Source: Bacteroidota bacterium
GTDB taxonomy: Bacteria; Bacteroidota; Bacteroidia; Cytophagales; Cyclobacteriaceae
NCBI GenBank assembly: GCA_018266435.1
Contig: JAFEAL010000018.1
Coordinates: 47,246 to 111,245, forward strand
DNA length: 64,000 nt
Direction of reading: 5' to 3'
Made by a program: the position numbers and the translations under genes. Each line of letters opens with the position of its first letter. Position 1 is the stretch's first letter. The notes beneath the pieces were generated by a model. That model saw nothing but the letters and a program-made list of their open reading frames with translations, searched no databases and was not told the DNA's origin. Positions 45,962 to 54,842 of this stretch are shown here, piece after piece.

Positions 45962-46047
45962 CGGCTGCTATCCTTAACCACCGGCATGGGCTATTCATTG
46001 AAAGAATAACAGTATTCACTATAAATCGGGCTCTTTCTGTTCAGTAA

Positions 46048-46296
46048 TTATTTTTCAAACATCAGTTGATAATAATGCCGGATCCTGACTGAACCATATA
46101 TTTTCCAAAACTCTCCTTCTTTCATAATGCCCTTCTCTTTCAGTCTTTGAAAATCAATGGCCGGCCTGAATGCCAACGCATAAATAAAGAAGGCTTCGGC
46201 AAAAGAAAGTGTGTCCATGATTTTATAAATAAATAAACTAACCAGTATTACAATTGGCGTTAGGGTAATTAATTGGTATATCAATAATTTTTTCAT
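46048..46296 (-). CDS. Small membrane protein of unknown function
   Basis: This 82-residue protein begins with a hydrophobic helix (MKKLLIYQLITLTPIVILVS). A second hydrophobic stretch (FAEAFFIYALAFRP) follows, and a soluble basic tail ends GSVRIRHYYQLMFEK. I do not recognise a family. It is alone between manC and the flippase gene, with no close spacing to either. It reads as a plausible gene (Met start, good hydrophobic pattern, no frame breaks), but expression is unproven. Confidence 0.5.
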   Translation of the reverse strand: MKKLLIYQLITLTPIVILVSLFIYKIMDTLSFAEAFFIYALAFRPAIDFQRLKEKGIMKEGEFWKIYGSVRIRHYYQLMFEK

Positions 46297-46385
46297 TAGA
46301 TACTATTTGTCCTACACGGCAGCATGCAGGCTACTAATGTACCAAATAATGCGATTAGTAAGTATTGGCAACCCAGAGTATTGAC

Positions 46386-47462
46386 TTACTGATACTCCGC
46401 CCCGCTGGTTTTTGCTTTCAGGTCGTTTACAAACCTGCGGAATAAATCCTCTTTGTCTTTTTCGCAAACGATCACCACATTGTCAAACGCCCCGACCAAA
46501 TAGCCGTTTAGCCCCTGCACCACAATCAATTTATTTTTGGGCCCTTTTATGATGGAGTTGCGCGTGTCATACATCATTGCATCGGCAGCAACGGCATTAT
46601 TGTTTTCATCTTTGGCAGATACCTCATGAAGCGAAGCCCATGAGCCCAGGTCATTCCAGGCAAAGTGGCTGGGCAACACATAAACATTGTCGGCTTTCTC
46701 CATGATGCCATAATCTATTGAAATGCTTTTTACTTGCGCATACACCGTGCGGATAGCCTCTTTTTCTTCGGGCGAAGCGATTTTGTTTTCTGCGTCATCA
46801 AAAATTTCGGCCATCTCGGGCAAGTACTTGTGAAAAGCCTTTAGAAAAGCCTGCACACCCCAAATGAACAGTCCGGAATTCCACACAAAATCACCGCTGT
46901 CAAAAAATTTCTTGGCCAGTGACAATTCAGGTTTTTCGGTAAATGTTTTTGCCTTTTTCAGCTGGCTTTTGGCTTCGATGTATTGAATGTAACCATAGCC
47001 GGTTTCGGGCCGGGTGGGGGTGATGCCGAGTGTAATGAGCTTATCTTGGTTTGCCGCAAAATCCACCGCTTTTAAAATCGTCTGTTGAAAATCTTTTTCA
47101 TTTAAAATCAAATGATCGGCAGGGCTGATAATCACCGTTGCCTGAGGATTAATTTTCGCTATTCGATAACACGCATAGGCAATGCAGGGTGTTGTGTTTT
47201 TGCGTACGGGTTCGCATAAAATTTGAGACGGGTGCAGGTGAGGCAACTGCGTTTGGGTAAGCAACTCAAGTTCTTGGTTAGTAACCACCAGAATATTTTC
47301 GGGCGGACAAACGGGAGCAAAACGATCGTAGGTCGATTGCAACAGCGATTTGCCTGTACCCAGAACGTCTAAATATTGTTTGGGGTGTGAGTTGCGGCTG
47401 TATGGCCAAAACCGTGTGCCTGCACCACCGGCCATCAGCACCACAAAAATGTTTTTGTTCAT
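46386..47462 (-). CDS. manC: Mannose-1-phosphate guanylyltransferase
   Basis: It joins mannose-1-phosphate and GTP to GDP-mannose, which feeds mannose, fucose or perosamine-type glycans. The 358-residue protein has the nucleotidyltransferase motif MAGGAGTRFWPYSRNSHPKQ and VISPADHLI. FTEKPELSLAKKFFDSGDFV and ADNVYVLPSHFAWNDLGSW are the GMP signature. It lacks the C-terminal phosphomannose isomerase domain of bifunctional ManC. It lies far from the main sugar locus but close to the second flippase. Confidence 0.93.
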   Translation of the reverse strand: MNKNIFVVLMAGGAGTRFWPYSRNSHPKQYLDVLGTGKSLLQSTYDRFAPVCPPENILVVTNQELELLTQTQLPHLHPSQILCEPVRKNTTPCIAYACYRIAKINPQATVIISPADHLILNEKDFQQTILKAVDFAANQDKLITLGITPTRPETGYGYIQYIEAKSQLKKAKTFTEKPELSLAKKFFDSGDFVWNSGLFIWGVQAFLKAFHKYLPEMAEIFDDAENKIASPEEKEAIRTVYAQVKSISIDYGIMEKADNVYVLPSHFAWNDLGSWASLHEVSAKDENNNAVAADAMMYDTRNSIIKGPKNKLIVVQGLNGYLVGAFDNVVIVCEKDKEDLFRRFVNDLKAKTSGAEYQ

Positions 47463-47801
47463 GAATTTTTTTCAGAAAATCGAAAGCGAAGGTAAAAAAA
47501 TACACGTTATGCCCAAGGCATAAGGTATTTAGCCATCGTGCAAAAGATGGGTTACCCGGCTTCTGATAAATTTATTTTGTTTGAGAAACCGCTTTTCAAA
47601 AAGTAGTGTTTTGTCTTTTACTCAACAGAATTATTACATCCGCTCTTTCCGCAACCGATTTCAAAATGCTGAAACCCGCACAGAAATGACTCTCCTTCAA
47701 ATTTATTTCTTACATGCTTTCGTAGCATGAGTTTTATTTTTATTATCTTCCATTCCCATTGAAAAATTAAAATAAATTAAAAAATTTTTATTCTGAATGA
47801 C
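47463..47801. other. Divergent intergenic region between manC and recQ
   Basis: This 339-bp gap contains the manC promoter and palindrome (annotated separately). A small hairpin (CATGCT/AGCATG around 47713-47729) and A+T-rich sequence before recQ fill the rest. No open frame with a credible start or composition was seen on either strand. Confidence 0.5.
47487..47523 (-). promoter_or_regulatory. manC promoter with a palindrome on the -33 box
   Basis: On the minus strand a TTG (47514-47516) and TACCTTCG (47487-47494) are 19 bp apart, close to the Bacteroidetes TTTG/TAnnTTTG spacing. The TTG is the 3-nt centre of a perfect inverted repeat, TTATGCC-CAA-GGCATAA (47507-47523, plus strand). The start codon lies about 25 bp downstream. 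A protein bound to the repeat would cover the -33 box. Confidence 0.45.
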
Positions 47802-49985
47802 ATGGTCGTGGCCGAAGAGAAAGATGAATTAAAGGGAAAACTCAAAGAAATATTTGGGTACAGCAATTTCCGCGGAAACCAGGAAGTGGTAATAAAGAAC
47901 ATTTTAGGCGGCCGCAATACATTTGTAATAATGCCAACCGGTGCGGGCAAGTCACTTTGCTACCAATTGCCCGCCATGGTAAGCGAAGGCTTGGCCATTG
48001 TCATCTCTCCGCTTATTGCGTTGATGAAAAATCAGGTTGATCAGTTGAATGCATACGGCATTAATGCCCGGTTTTTAAACTCAACCCTGAGCAAAGGCGA
48101 AATCACCCGCATTCGCAAAGACTGCGTAACCGGAAAAATAAAATTGTTATACGTAGCTCCAGAGTCACTCATTAAAGAAGAGAACATTGAGTTTTTGCAA
48201 AAAGTAAAAATTGCATTTGTCGCCATTGACGAAGCTCACTGTATTTCTGAATGGGGCCATGACTTCCGCCCCGAATACCGCAAGATCAAATCAATGATTG
48301 CACAACTGGGCGACATGAATGTAATTGCCCTCACTGCCACAGCCACGCCCAAAGTACAACTCGATATTCAGAAAAATCTGCAGATGGAAGAAGCCGATGT
48401 GTTCATCTCTTCTTTCAACCGAAAAAATTTATACTACGAAGTACGCCCCAAGAAAGAAACCAAAAAACAACTCATCCGCTTTCTTAAAGACCACAAAGGA
48501 AAATCAGGCATCATCTATTGCCTGAGCCGTAAAAAAGTAGAAGAGATTGCCCAGTTGCTCAACGTAAACGGATTTAAAGCGGCACCTTATCATGCCGGCC
48601 TCGATTCGGACGTGCGGATGAAAAACCAAGACGACTTCCTCAATGAAGAAGTAGACATCATCTGCGCCACCATTGCCTTTGGCATGGGCATCGACAAACC
48701 CGATGTGCGCTTTGTCGTGCATTACGATGTACCCAAATCATTGGAGGGGTACTACCAGGAAACCGGACGTGCGGGCCGCGATGGCCTGGAAGGCTTGTGC
48801 CTGATGTTTTACAGCCACAACGATTTAAACAAACTCGAAAAATTCAACAAAGATAAATCGGTGCAAGAGCGCGAAAACGCGCGTATCTTGTTGCAAGAAA
48901 TGGAGTTTTATGCCGAGTCGCCCGTGTGCAGGCGTAAGCAATTGCTTCATTATTTCGGTGAAGAATACCAAGGCTCCAATTGCGGCATGTGCGATAACTG
49001 CACCAATCCTCGTGAGCGGTTTGAAGGATCGGAATTTGTGAAGATTGCCCTCGAAGCCGTGAAGCAAACAAACGAACGATTTGGGCTGGCTCACTTAGTC
49101 AATGTAATTCGCGGAATAGAAGATGAGTACGTAAAAAGCTACGGCCACTTCGATTTGAAAGTCTATGGCCAAGGCGACACTGAAGATGCCGATTTTTGGA
49201 AATCGGTTATTCGTCAGGCCCTGATCTACCAATACCTGGAAAAAGACATTGAAAATATTGGTGTATTAAAACTCTCACAAAAAGGAATTGCCTTTTTGAA
49301 AAAACCACATCCCATTGAATTAGCCCGCGACCACGACTTCACCACCGATATTGAAGAAGAAGAATCCAGCGAACGCACACCGATCAATTCTAAATCGTAT
49401 GACGATAAGTTGTTCGAAATGCTCAAGGCGCTGCGAAAGAAAATAGCGAAAGAAAAAGACCTGCCCCCTTATGTCATCTTTCAAGATCCTTCGCTGGAAG
49501 AAATGGCTACTACTTACCCCACCACCAAAGAAGAGATGGCCGGAGTGAACGGAGTGGGTATGGGCAAAGTGAATAAATTCGGAAAAGAGTTTTTGGAACT
49601 CATCCAAAAATACGTAGATGACAACGACATAGAAACGGCTGCCGATGTGGTGGTAAAATCTTCGGTGAATAAATCGAAAATCAAGATTTTCATCATCCAG
49701 CAAATCGACCGCAAAGTAGATTTAGAAGAAATTGCCGAAAGCAAGGCCCTGTCATTTGATGAATTGCTCACCGAAATGGAGAACATCATCAACAGTGGCA
49801 CCAAACTTAATGTCGATTACTACATAGACGAAGTGCTGGACGAAAGTAAACAGGAAGAAATCTACGACTACTTTCTGAGCAGCGAAACTGACAGTGTGCA
49901 AGATGCCCTGGCTGAGTTGAGCAGTTACAGTGAAGAGGATGTGCGCCTTATGCGTATGAAGTTTTTGAGCGAGTACGCCAATTAA
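47802..49985 (+). CDS. recQ: ATP-dependent DNA helicase RecQ
   Basis: RecQ unwinds 3'-to-5' DNA in recombination and fork repair. The 727-residue protein has the Walker A motif MPTGAGKSLCYQL, the DEAH box AIDEAHCISEWGHDFRPEY and the helicase motif YYQETGRAGRDG. The RecQ zinc ligands are CRRKQLLHYFGEEYQGSNCG and MCDNC. An HRDC domain lies at about 535-610 (FEMLKALRKKIAKEKDLPPY, GVNGVGMGKVNKFG). About 115 residues follow HRDC, acidic and helical (for example SETDSVQDALAELSSYSEED), which lengthen it beyond E. coli RecQ. Confidence 0.97.
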   Translation: MVVAEEKDELKGKLKEIFGYSNFRGNQEVVIKNILGGRNTFVIMPTGAGKSLCYQLPAMVSEGLAIVISPLIALMKNQVDQLNAYGINARFLNSTLSKGEITRIRKDCVTGKIKLLYVAPESLIKEENIEFLQKVKIAFVAIDEAHCISEWGHDFRPEYRKIKSMIAQLGDMNVIALTATATPKVQLDIQKNLQMEEADVFISSFNRKNLYYEVRPKKETKKQLIRFLKDHKGKSGIIYCLSRKKVEEIAQLLNVNGFKAAPYHAGLDSDVRMKNQDDFLNEEVDIICATIAFGMGIDKPDVRFVVHYDVPKSLEGYYQETGRAGRDGLEGLCLMFYSHNDLNKLEKFNKDKSVQERENARILLQEMEFYAESPVCRRKQLLHYFGEEYQGSNCGMCDNCTNPRERFEGSEFVKIALEAVKQTNERFGLAHLVNVIRGIEDEYVKSYGHFDLKVYGQGDTEDADFWKSVIRQALIYQYLEKDIENIGVLKLSQKGIAFLKKPHPIELARDHDFTTDIEEEESSERTPINSKSYDDKLFEMLKALRKKIAKEKDLPPYVIFQDPSLEEMATTYPTTKEEMAGVNGVGMGKVNKFGKEFLELIQKYVDDNDIETAADVVVKSSVNKSKIKIFIIQQIDRKVDLEEIAESKALSFDELLTEMENIINSGTKLNVDYYIDEVLDESKQEEIYDYFLSSETDSVQDALAELSSYSEEDVRLMRMKFLSEYAN

Positions 49986-50009
49986 TTCTAAGATCTCCTC
50001 AGAATAGTT

Positions 50010-50579
50010 TCAACAAATTTCCTTGTACCGGAAACAATCGACTAAATGATCGTTGATTAAACCGCAAGCTTGCATGTGTGCATAAATCACGGTACTACCC
50101 ACAAACTTAAATCCGCGGGTAATCAAATCTTTGCTCAGCGCGTCTGATTGCTTGGAGGTAGCTGGCACGTGCTTCAATGTTTTCCATCGGTTTATAATGG
50201 ATTTGTAATTAACAAAACCCCAGATGTAGTGATCGAATGTGCCAAATTCCTTTTGTACCTCAAGAAATCGTTTGGCATTGTTTACCGCGGCATGTACCTT
50301 CAGTCTATTGCGAACGATACTTGGATCCGTTAAAATCTTTTCAATTTTTTTAGAGGTGAACTGTGCCACTTTTTGTGGGTCAAAGTCAGCAAAGTTTTTT
50401 CGGTATCCTTCTCGTTTATTTAAGATAGTGCTCCAACTCAGCCCAGCCTGGGCTCCTTCCAAAACCAAAAACTCAAAGTGTTTGCGGTCGTCATGCACGG
50501 GCACGCCCCACTCTTCATCGTGGTAGCGAATGTATTTGTCAAACTTCAGGCACCACGGGCAGCGAAACAGTTCATTCAT
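50010..50579 (-). CDS. tag: DNA-3-methyladenine glycosylase I
   Basis: Tag removes 3-methyladenine from alkylated DNA. The 189-residue HhH-fold protein begins RCPWCLKFDKYIRYHDEEWG, with the zinc-binding Cys pair and the catalytic-region Glu. FLVLEGAQAGLSWSTILNKR and YAHMQACGLINDHLVDCF, the latter with the later Cys and His, are diagnostic. It converges with recQ and diverges from the ridA-like gene. Confidence 0.95.
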   Translation of the reverse strand: MNELFRCPWCLKFDKYIRYHDEEWGVPVHDDRKHFEFLVLEGAQAGLSWSTILNKREGYRKNFADFDPQKVAQFTSKKIEKILTDPSIVRNRLKVHAAVNNAKRFLEVQKEFGTFDHYIWGFVNYKSIINRWKTLKHVPATSKQSDALSKDLITRGFKFVGSTVIYAHMQACGLINDHLVDCFRYKEIC

Positions 50580-50649
50580 AAAATCAGTGAACCAAATAAC
50601 GGAAATATTCCTAACTTACTGAATGGTTTATCGGCTAATCGTTTACTCT

Positions 50650-51168
50650 ATGAAAAAAATTATTTTACTTCTGATCGTGCTTCCGATTTTAGGAAATGCC
50701 CAAAAAATTGATTTTGATAAAAAGTTGAAAGAACTCGGCATCGAACTTTATCCGCCTACACCCGCCATGGGCAGCTATGTAAAAGTGGTGCGCACCGGCA
50801 ACTTGTTGTTCTTTGCCGGACATGGCCCCACACGTGCCGACAACACCCACATTCAGGGTAAAGTAGGAAAAGATTTAACCTTAGAGCAGGGCCGAGAAGC
50901 AGCAAAGCAAACCGGTATTGCTTTGCTCAGCACATTGAAGGCCGAGGTGGGCAACCTAAACAAAGTAAAACGCATTATAAAGGTACTCGGCATGGTAAAC
51001 TGTACCGATACTTTCTATGATCAACCCAAAGTAATAAATGGATTTTCTGACTTGATGGTGGCGGTCTTTGGCGAGAAAGGAAAACACGCCCGCTCGGCCG
51101 TAGGCATGTACATGCTGCCCTCTAACATTGCCGTAGAAATAGAAATGGTAGTAGAAGTGGAAGACTAA
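50650..51168 (+). CDS. Secreted RidA-family protein
   Basis: RidA-family proteins hydrolyse reactive enamines/imines. This 172-residue version has an N-terminal signal peptide (MKKIILLLIVLPILGNA), so it is exported, unlike the canonical cytoplasmic RidA. YVKVVRTGNLLFFAGHGPTR and ALLSTLKAEVGNLNKVKRII match the YjgF/RidA fold, and GEKGKHARSAVGMYMLPSN is the C-terminal signature (HARSAVG, with the active-site Arg). The ATG at 50650 starts the signal peptide; the in-frame ATG at 50623 adds only an unlikely leader. The periplasmic substrate is unknown. Confidence 0.85.
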   Translation: MKKIILLLIVLPILGNAQKIDFDKKLKELGIELYPPTPAMGSYVKVVRTGNLLFFAGHGPTRADNTHIQGKVGKDLTLEQGREAAKQTGIALLSTLKAEVGNLNKVKRIIKVLGMVNCTDTFYDQPKVINGFSDLMVAVFGEKGKHARSAVGMYMLPSNIAVEIEMVVEVED

Positions 51169-51432
51169 AACGCATGAATTTTAGTGCCCTGCATTCATTT
51201 GTACCCCTGCTCAAAATATAACGAGTGCATTTCAAATTGTAGTAGCTTAAAATATACCTGCTCTCTCGCTTGCCACCCTCTGCGCTGAGAGGGGACACAT
51301 TTTAAATGCGTTAACGTAAGGATTTATAGGGTGAAATCAGTTGAGTACGGTTTCGCGGCAATTTGATATCCATCCAAGAATGATGGTTGGTTTTCGATAA
51401 TTTCCTTATTTTTACACTCTTAATTAATAGCT
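51169..51432 (+). other. Upstream region of tatA, no gene
   Basis: This 264-bp gap includes a hairpin, CCCTCT (51276-51281) with AGAGGG (51288-51293) around a 6-nt loop. A TATTTTTA box lies at about 51409, 20 bp before tatA. No credible open frame was seen. Confidence 0.4.
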
Positions 51433-51642
51433 ATGAACGTATTCTTTTTGATAGGTATGCCCGGTGCGATGGAGTGGGTCGTGATCGGTTTGTTTGTGCT
51501 GGTTTTCTTCGGAGCCAAAAAAATTCCTGAATTTGCCAAAGGCCTCGGCAAAGGCATCCGCGAATTTAAAGATGCCGTAAAAGACGTGAAGAAAGAAGTG
51601 GATGATGCCGGCAAAGAAGTGCCCAAGCTTGACGAGAAGTAA
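51433..51642 (+). CDS. tatA: Twin-arginine translocase subunit TatA/E
   Basis: TatA forms the pore of the Tat system, which moves folded proteins across the inner membrane. The 69-residue protein has one N-terminal helix (AMEWVVIGLFVLVFFGAKKI) and the hinge IPEFAKGLGKGIREFKDAVK, then a Lys/Asp-rich tail. No tatC lies in the window. gatA starts 5 bp after its stop, so both are likely transcribed together. Confidence 0.94.
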   Translation: MNVFFLIGMPGAMEWVVIGLFVLVFFGAKKIPEFAKGLGKGIREFKDAVKDVKKEVDDAGKEVPKLDEK

Positions 51643-51647
51643 ACCGG

Positions 51648-53078
51648 TTGCAATCTCTTCCGTACTCCCAAATCCGTAAGCAATTAAATGACGGCCAACT
51701 CTCATGTACCGAGTTGGTAAGATGTCATTTGGCCGTTATCGAGCAAAAAAAAAATCTCAATGCCTTTCTCAGCATCTATGCTGATGAAGCGATTCATCGG
51801 GCTGAACTGATTGATCAAAAAATAAAAAAACATTCAGCCGGAAAATTAGCCGGCTTGGTTGTGGGCATCAAAGACCTCATCTGTTATAAAGACCATCCCT
51901 TACAAGGGGCCAGTAAAATTTTGGATGGGTTCATTTCACAATTCAATGCCACCGCAGTGCAGCGCCTGCTCGATGAAGACGCCATTATCATAGGCAGGCA
52001 AAATTGTGATGAATTTGGTATGGGTTCATCAAATGAAAATTCTGCATTTGGCCCGGTGCTGAATGACCTTGACAACAGCCGCGTATCGGGTGGCTCATCA
52101 GGCGGATCAGCTGTAGCGGTGCAGGCAGGAATGTGTCAAGTATCGCTGGGCACAGACACGGGCGGATCCGTTAGGCAGCCTGCAGCCTTTTGCGGATTAG
52201 TCGGACTCAAGCCCACGTACTCACGCATTTCGCGTTACGGATTAGCGGCCTATGCTTCTTCATTTGACTGCATTGGCATACTGGCCAATCATGTTGAAGA
52301 TGTTGCGTTGGTTTTGGAAGTGATAGCCGGTGCCGATGAAATGGACAGTACCGTTTCAAGAAAAGAAGTGCCTCTGTATTCACAAGACCTGTCGTCTCAA
52401 AATCAGAAATACAAAATTGCTTACCTAAGCGAAAGCATAGAAAACCCTTCACTTCAGCCTGAAATAAAATCAGCTCTAATTGAAACGATTGAAAAATTAA
52501 GATCACAAAGTCACACAATCGAACCGATTGATTTTCCGCTGAACGAATACGTATTGCCCACGTATTATATTCTGGCAACAGCCGAAGCCAGTTCCAACTT
52601 ATCGCGTTACGATGGTGTACGCTACGGTTACCGCAGTCCACACTCCAATGATCTTTCATCGTTATATAAAAAAACCCGCAGTGAAGGATTTGGCAAAGAA
52701 GTGCAACGCAGAATTTTGTTGGGCACTTTTGTATTGAGTTCAAGTTATTACGATGCTTACTATAACAAGGCTCAAAAAGTTCGAAGGCTCATCCGCAACA
52801 AAATGAAAGAAATTTTTTCGCGTTACGATTTTGTTTTGATGCCCACCGCCCCAACAACTGCTTTCAAGTTGAGTGAGCACTCTTCCGATCCGGTAGAGAT
52901 GTACCTGGCCGACTTGTTTTCCGTTCAGGCCAACGTGGCGGGTATTCCGGCCATATCAATTCCCAGCGGAAAAGACAAACAGGGCTTGCCAATTGGCCTG
53001 CAACTTTTGGCAGATGACTTTGAAGAATGTAAATTGCTGAGATTTTCGAGGGCAATTATTGAAATAAACCGGAGTTGA
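51648..53078 (+). CDS. gatA: Asp-tRNA(Asn)/Glu-tRNA(Gln) amidotransferase subunit A
   Basis: GatA hydrolyses glutamine and passes ammonia to GatB to make Gln-tRNA and/or Asn-tRNA. The 476-residue amidase has the Ser-cisSer-Lys triad: Lys in VVGIKDLICYK (about residue 74), and the two Ser in RVSGGSSGGSAVAVQ (about 150) and SLGTDTGGSVRQPAAFCG (about 170). NCDEFGMGSSNENSAFGPV is the family block. The start codon is TTG, 5 bp after tatA. Its stop overlaps the next start (TTGA). No gatB or gatC is in this window. Confidence 0.95.
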   Translation: MQSLPYSQIRKQLNDGQLSCTELVRCHLAVIEQKKNLNAFLSIYADEAIHRAELIDQKIKKHSAGKLAGLVVGIKDLICYKDHPLQGASKILDGFISQFNATAVQRLLDEDAIIIGRQNCDEFGMGSSNENSAFGPVLNDLDNSRVSGGSSGGSAVAVQAGMCQVSLGTDTGGSVRQPAAFCGLVGLKPTYSRISRYGLAAYASSFDCIGILANHVEDVALVLEVIAGADEMDSTVSRKEVPLYSQDLSSQNQKYKIAYLSESIENPSLQPEIKSALIETIEKLRSQSHTIEPIDFPLNEYVLPTYYILATAEASSNLSRYDGVRYGYRSPHSNDLSSLYKKTRSEGFGKEVQRRILLGTFVLSSSYYDAYYNKAQKVRRLIRNKMKEIFSRYDFVLMPTAPTTAFKLSEHSSDPVEMYLADLFSVQANVAGIPAISIPSGKDKQGLPIGLQLLADDFEECKLLRFSRAIIEINRS

Positions 53079-54373
53079 AAAAACTTTTAATCATATTGTT
53101 TATTATTCCATTGCTAGTGCAGGCACAGCAAGCCGAAGAAAAAGATTCTATCGTAGTGGTAAACACTCCGGCCGTCACTGATTCGCTGGCCGCCAAAGAC
53201 ACTGTCAAAACTGAATTGGTCGCAGTGCCCTCAAACCTTGAATTTATTCCGGCCGATGAAACCCCCGAATTGATTGCCGATCGGCTAAGTTGCCTGCAGC
53301 AAATCATTCCGCTCGATTACAATGGCAAGGTGCAGGGCTTCATCGATTATTTTTTAGTACGCGATCGCGATTATGTGCGCATGGTGCTGCGCAAAAAGGA
53401 CTTGTATTTTCCGTTGTTTGAAAAGAAACTGAAAGAGCACCATCTCCCTGACGAGTTAAAATACCTCTCAATCATTGAATCGGGCCTGAACCCGCGCGCC
53501 ACCTCACGCGCACGAGCCGTTGGCCTGTGGCAATTCATGTCATACACCGGGCGCCACTTCGGCCTGCACAACGATTGGTTTACTGACGACCGGCAAGACC
53601 CCGAAAAAGCAACCGAAGCAGCTTGTTTATACTTAGAGCAACTCTATTCGCTCTTTCACGATTGGCCTTTGGCATTAGCCGCCTATAACTCTGGCCCCGG
53701 CACAGTGCAGCGTGCCATCCGCAGATCAGGTCATAAAAAAACATTTTGGGAGATTTACAATTTCCTCCCGCGCGAAACGAGATCTTATGTGCCGCAATAC
53801 ATCGCTATCATTTATGCTGTTAATTACGCAGACGAGCACAACATACGCGAAGTAGCCCGTGAAAAAATCATACCGCATGATACCCTAACGGTAAATCAGT
53901 TTTTTCAGTTTGATACATTTGCCCACCTGACCAACACCTGCCCCGAAGATCTGCAAAGCCTGAACCCCATCATCAAAAAAAATGCAATTCCCGATGATGG
54001 CAAAGTGCGCACCATAAAAATCCCACTGCTGGCAAAAGAAAACCTGATTCAAAAAAGAAAAATGGTCATGGACTCAACGGCTTCCGGAAAAAAAGAATGG
54101 GAAGCGATTGCCAAAGCCGTGAGCAACGGCACCTACGGGCGTGATCAGGATGTATATTATGTACGGTATGGCGATGCATTAAGTACCATTGCACAACGCT
54201 TTGGAGTAAGTGTGCGCAACTTACGCGAATGGAATAACCTGAATGGAAATTTGATTCGCACCGGGCAGCGACTACTCATTTGGGTAGCACCTCGGGTAAG
54301 TAAAATAGAAACTAATTCCAAGACTACAGTTGAGACACCTGCAGCCGAGCATGGCTCTACCCTACAACCATAG
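53075..54373 (+). CDS. Membrane-bound lytic murein transglycosylase (MltD-like)
   Basis: It cuts the glycan strands of peptidoglycan. The 432-residue protein has a signal peptide (MKKLLIILFIIPLLVQAQQA, from a TTG start that overlaps the gatA stop) and a lysozyme-like SLT domain. The catalytic Glu is in LKYLSIIESGLNPRATS (about residue 132). ALAAYNSGPGTVQRAIRRSG and FLPRETRSYVPQYIAIIYA are further motifs. A single LysM (DVYYVRYGDALSTIAQRFGV, ending near residue 410) binds peptidoglycan. It is coupled to gatA by its start, though the products do not share a pathway. Confidence 0.93.
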   Translation: MKKLLIILFIIPLLVQAQQAEEKDSIVVVNTPAVTDSLAAKDTVKTELVAVPSNLEFIPADETPELIADRLSCLQQIIPLDYNGKVQGFIDYFLVRDRDYVRMVLRKKDLYFPLFEKKLKEHHLPDELKYLSIIESGLNPRATSRARAVGLWQFMSYTGRHFGLHNDWFTDDRQDPEKATEAACLYLEQLYSLFHDWPLALAAYNSGPGTVQRAIRRSGHKKTFWEIYNFLPRETRSYVPQYIAIIYAVNYADEHNIREVAREKIIPHDTLTVNQFFQFDTFAHLTNTCPEDLQSLNPIIKKNAIPDDGKVRTIKIPLLAKENLIQKRKMVMDSTASGKKEWEAIAKAVSNGTYGRDQDVYYVRYGDALSTIAQRFGVSVRNLREWNNLNGNLIRTGQRLLIWVAPRVSKIETNSKTTVETPAAEHGSTLQP

Positions 54374-54433
54374 GAAAGACCTTAAGCCGCAAATCACAAT
54401 TCATTTTTTATGAAATGCCCACCAGCTAAGCAG

Positions 54434-54513
54434 GCCAAACGTTGGCAGTCATGCCTCCCAAACTGGCAATAATCATAGAAAAATATTCCAAATGACATTT
54501 CCCAATACGGGAA
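54434..54513. repeat. Two small inverted repeats upstream of higB
   Basis: GCCAA-ACG-TTGGC lies at 54434-54446, and TTCCC-AATAC-GGGAA at 54499-54513. They sit between the mltD-like stop and the higB promoter. Their role is unknown. Confidence 0.4.
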
Positions 54514-54520
54514 CTTTATA

Positions 54521-54537
54521 TACCTTTGACAAAAGGT
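54521..54537 (+). promoter_or_regulatory. higBA promoter with overlapping operator palindrome
   Basis: TACCTTTG (54521-54528) is an exact TAnnTTTG -7 element. Overlapping it is the perfect inverted repeat ACCTTT-GACA-AAAGGT (54522-54537), right where an antitoxin repressor would block transcription. The higB TTG is 6 bp further on. Confidence 0.6.
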
Positions 54538-54543
54538 TAAGAA

Positions 54544-54837
54544 TTGAGAGTCATTGCAAAGAAGGTACTCCGAGAGTTTTGGACTAAACATTCGGACTGC
54601 GAACAACAACTTAAATCTTGGTATCGAGAATCAGAAAAGAGCGAATGGAAAAACACCAATAAAGTAAAAAAAGAGTATCCAACTGCAAGTGTTCTCGGTG
54701 ACAATAGAGTTGTTTTCAACATAAAGGGAAATAACTACCGACTACTTGTAAAAATTAATTTTCACTATCAAATGATGTGGATACGATTTATTGGAACTCA
54801 TAAGGAATACGACAGGATTGACGCGACTAAAATTTGA
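54544..54837 (+). CDS. higB: HigB-family toxin (mRNA interferase)
   Basis: HigB cleaves mRNA on translating ribosomes, unless bound by HigA. The 97-residue protein starts (TTG) with MRVIAKKVLREFWTKHSDCE, the typical HigB-type start. KSWYRESEKSEWKNTNKVKK, VVFNIKGNNYRLLVKINFHY and IRFIGTHKEYDRIDATKI are the family blocks. The toxin gene precedes the antitoxin, as usual for HigBA. The pair is A+T-richer than the neighbours and lies between mltD-like and the adenosine-kinase-like gene, consistent with horizontal arrival. Confidence 0.85.
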   Translation: MRVIAKKVLREFWTKHSDCEQQLKSWYRESEKSEWKNTNKVKKEYPTASVLGDNRVVFNIKGNNYRLLVKINFHYQMMWIRFIGTHKEYDRIDATKI

Positions 54838-54842
54838 TAACT

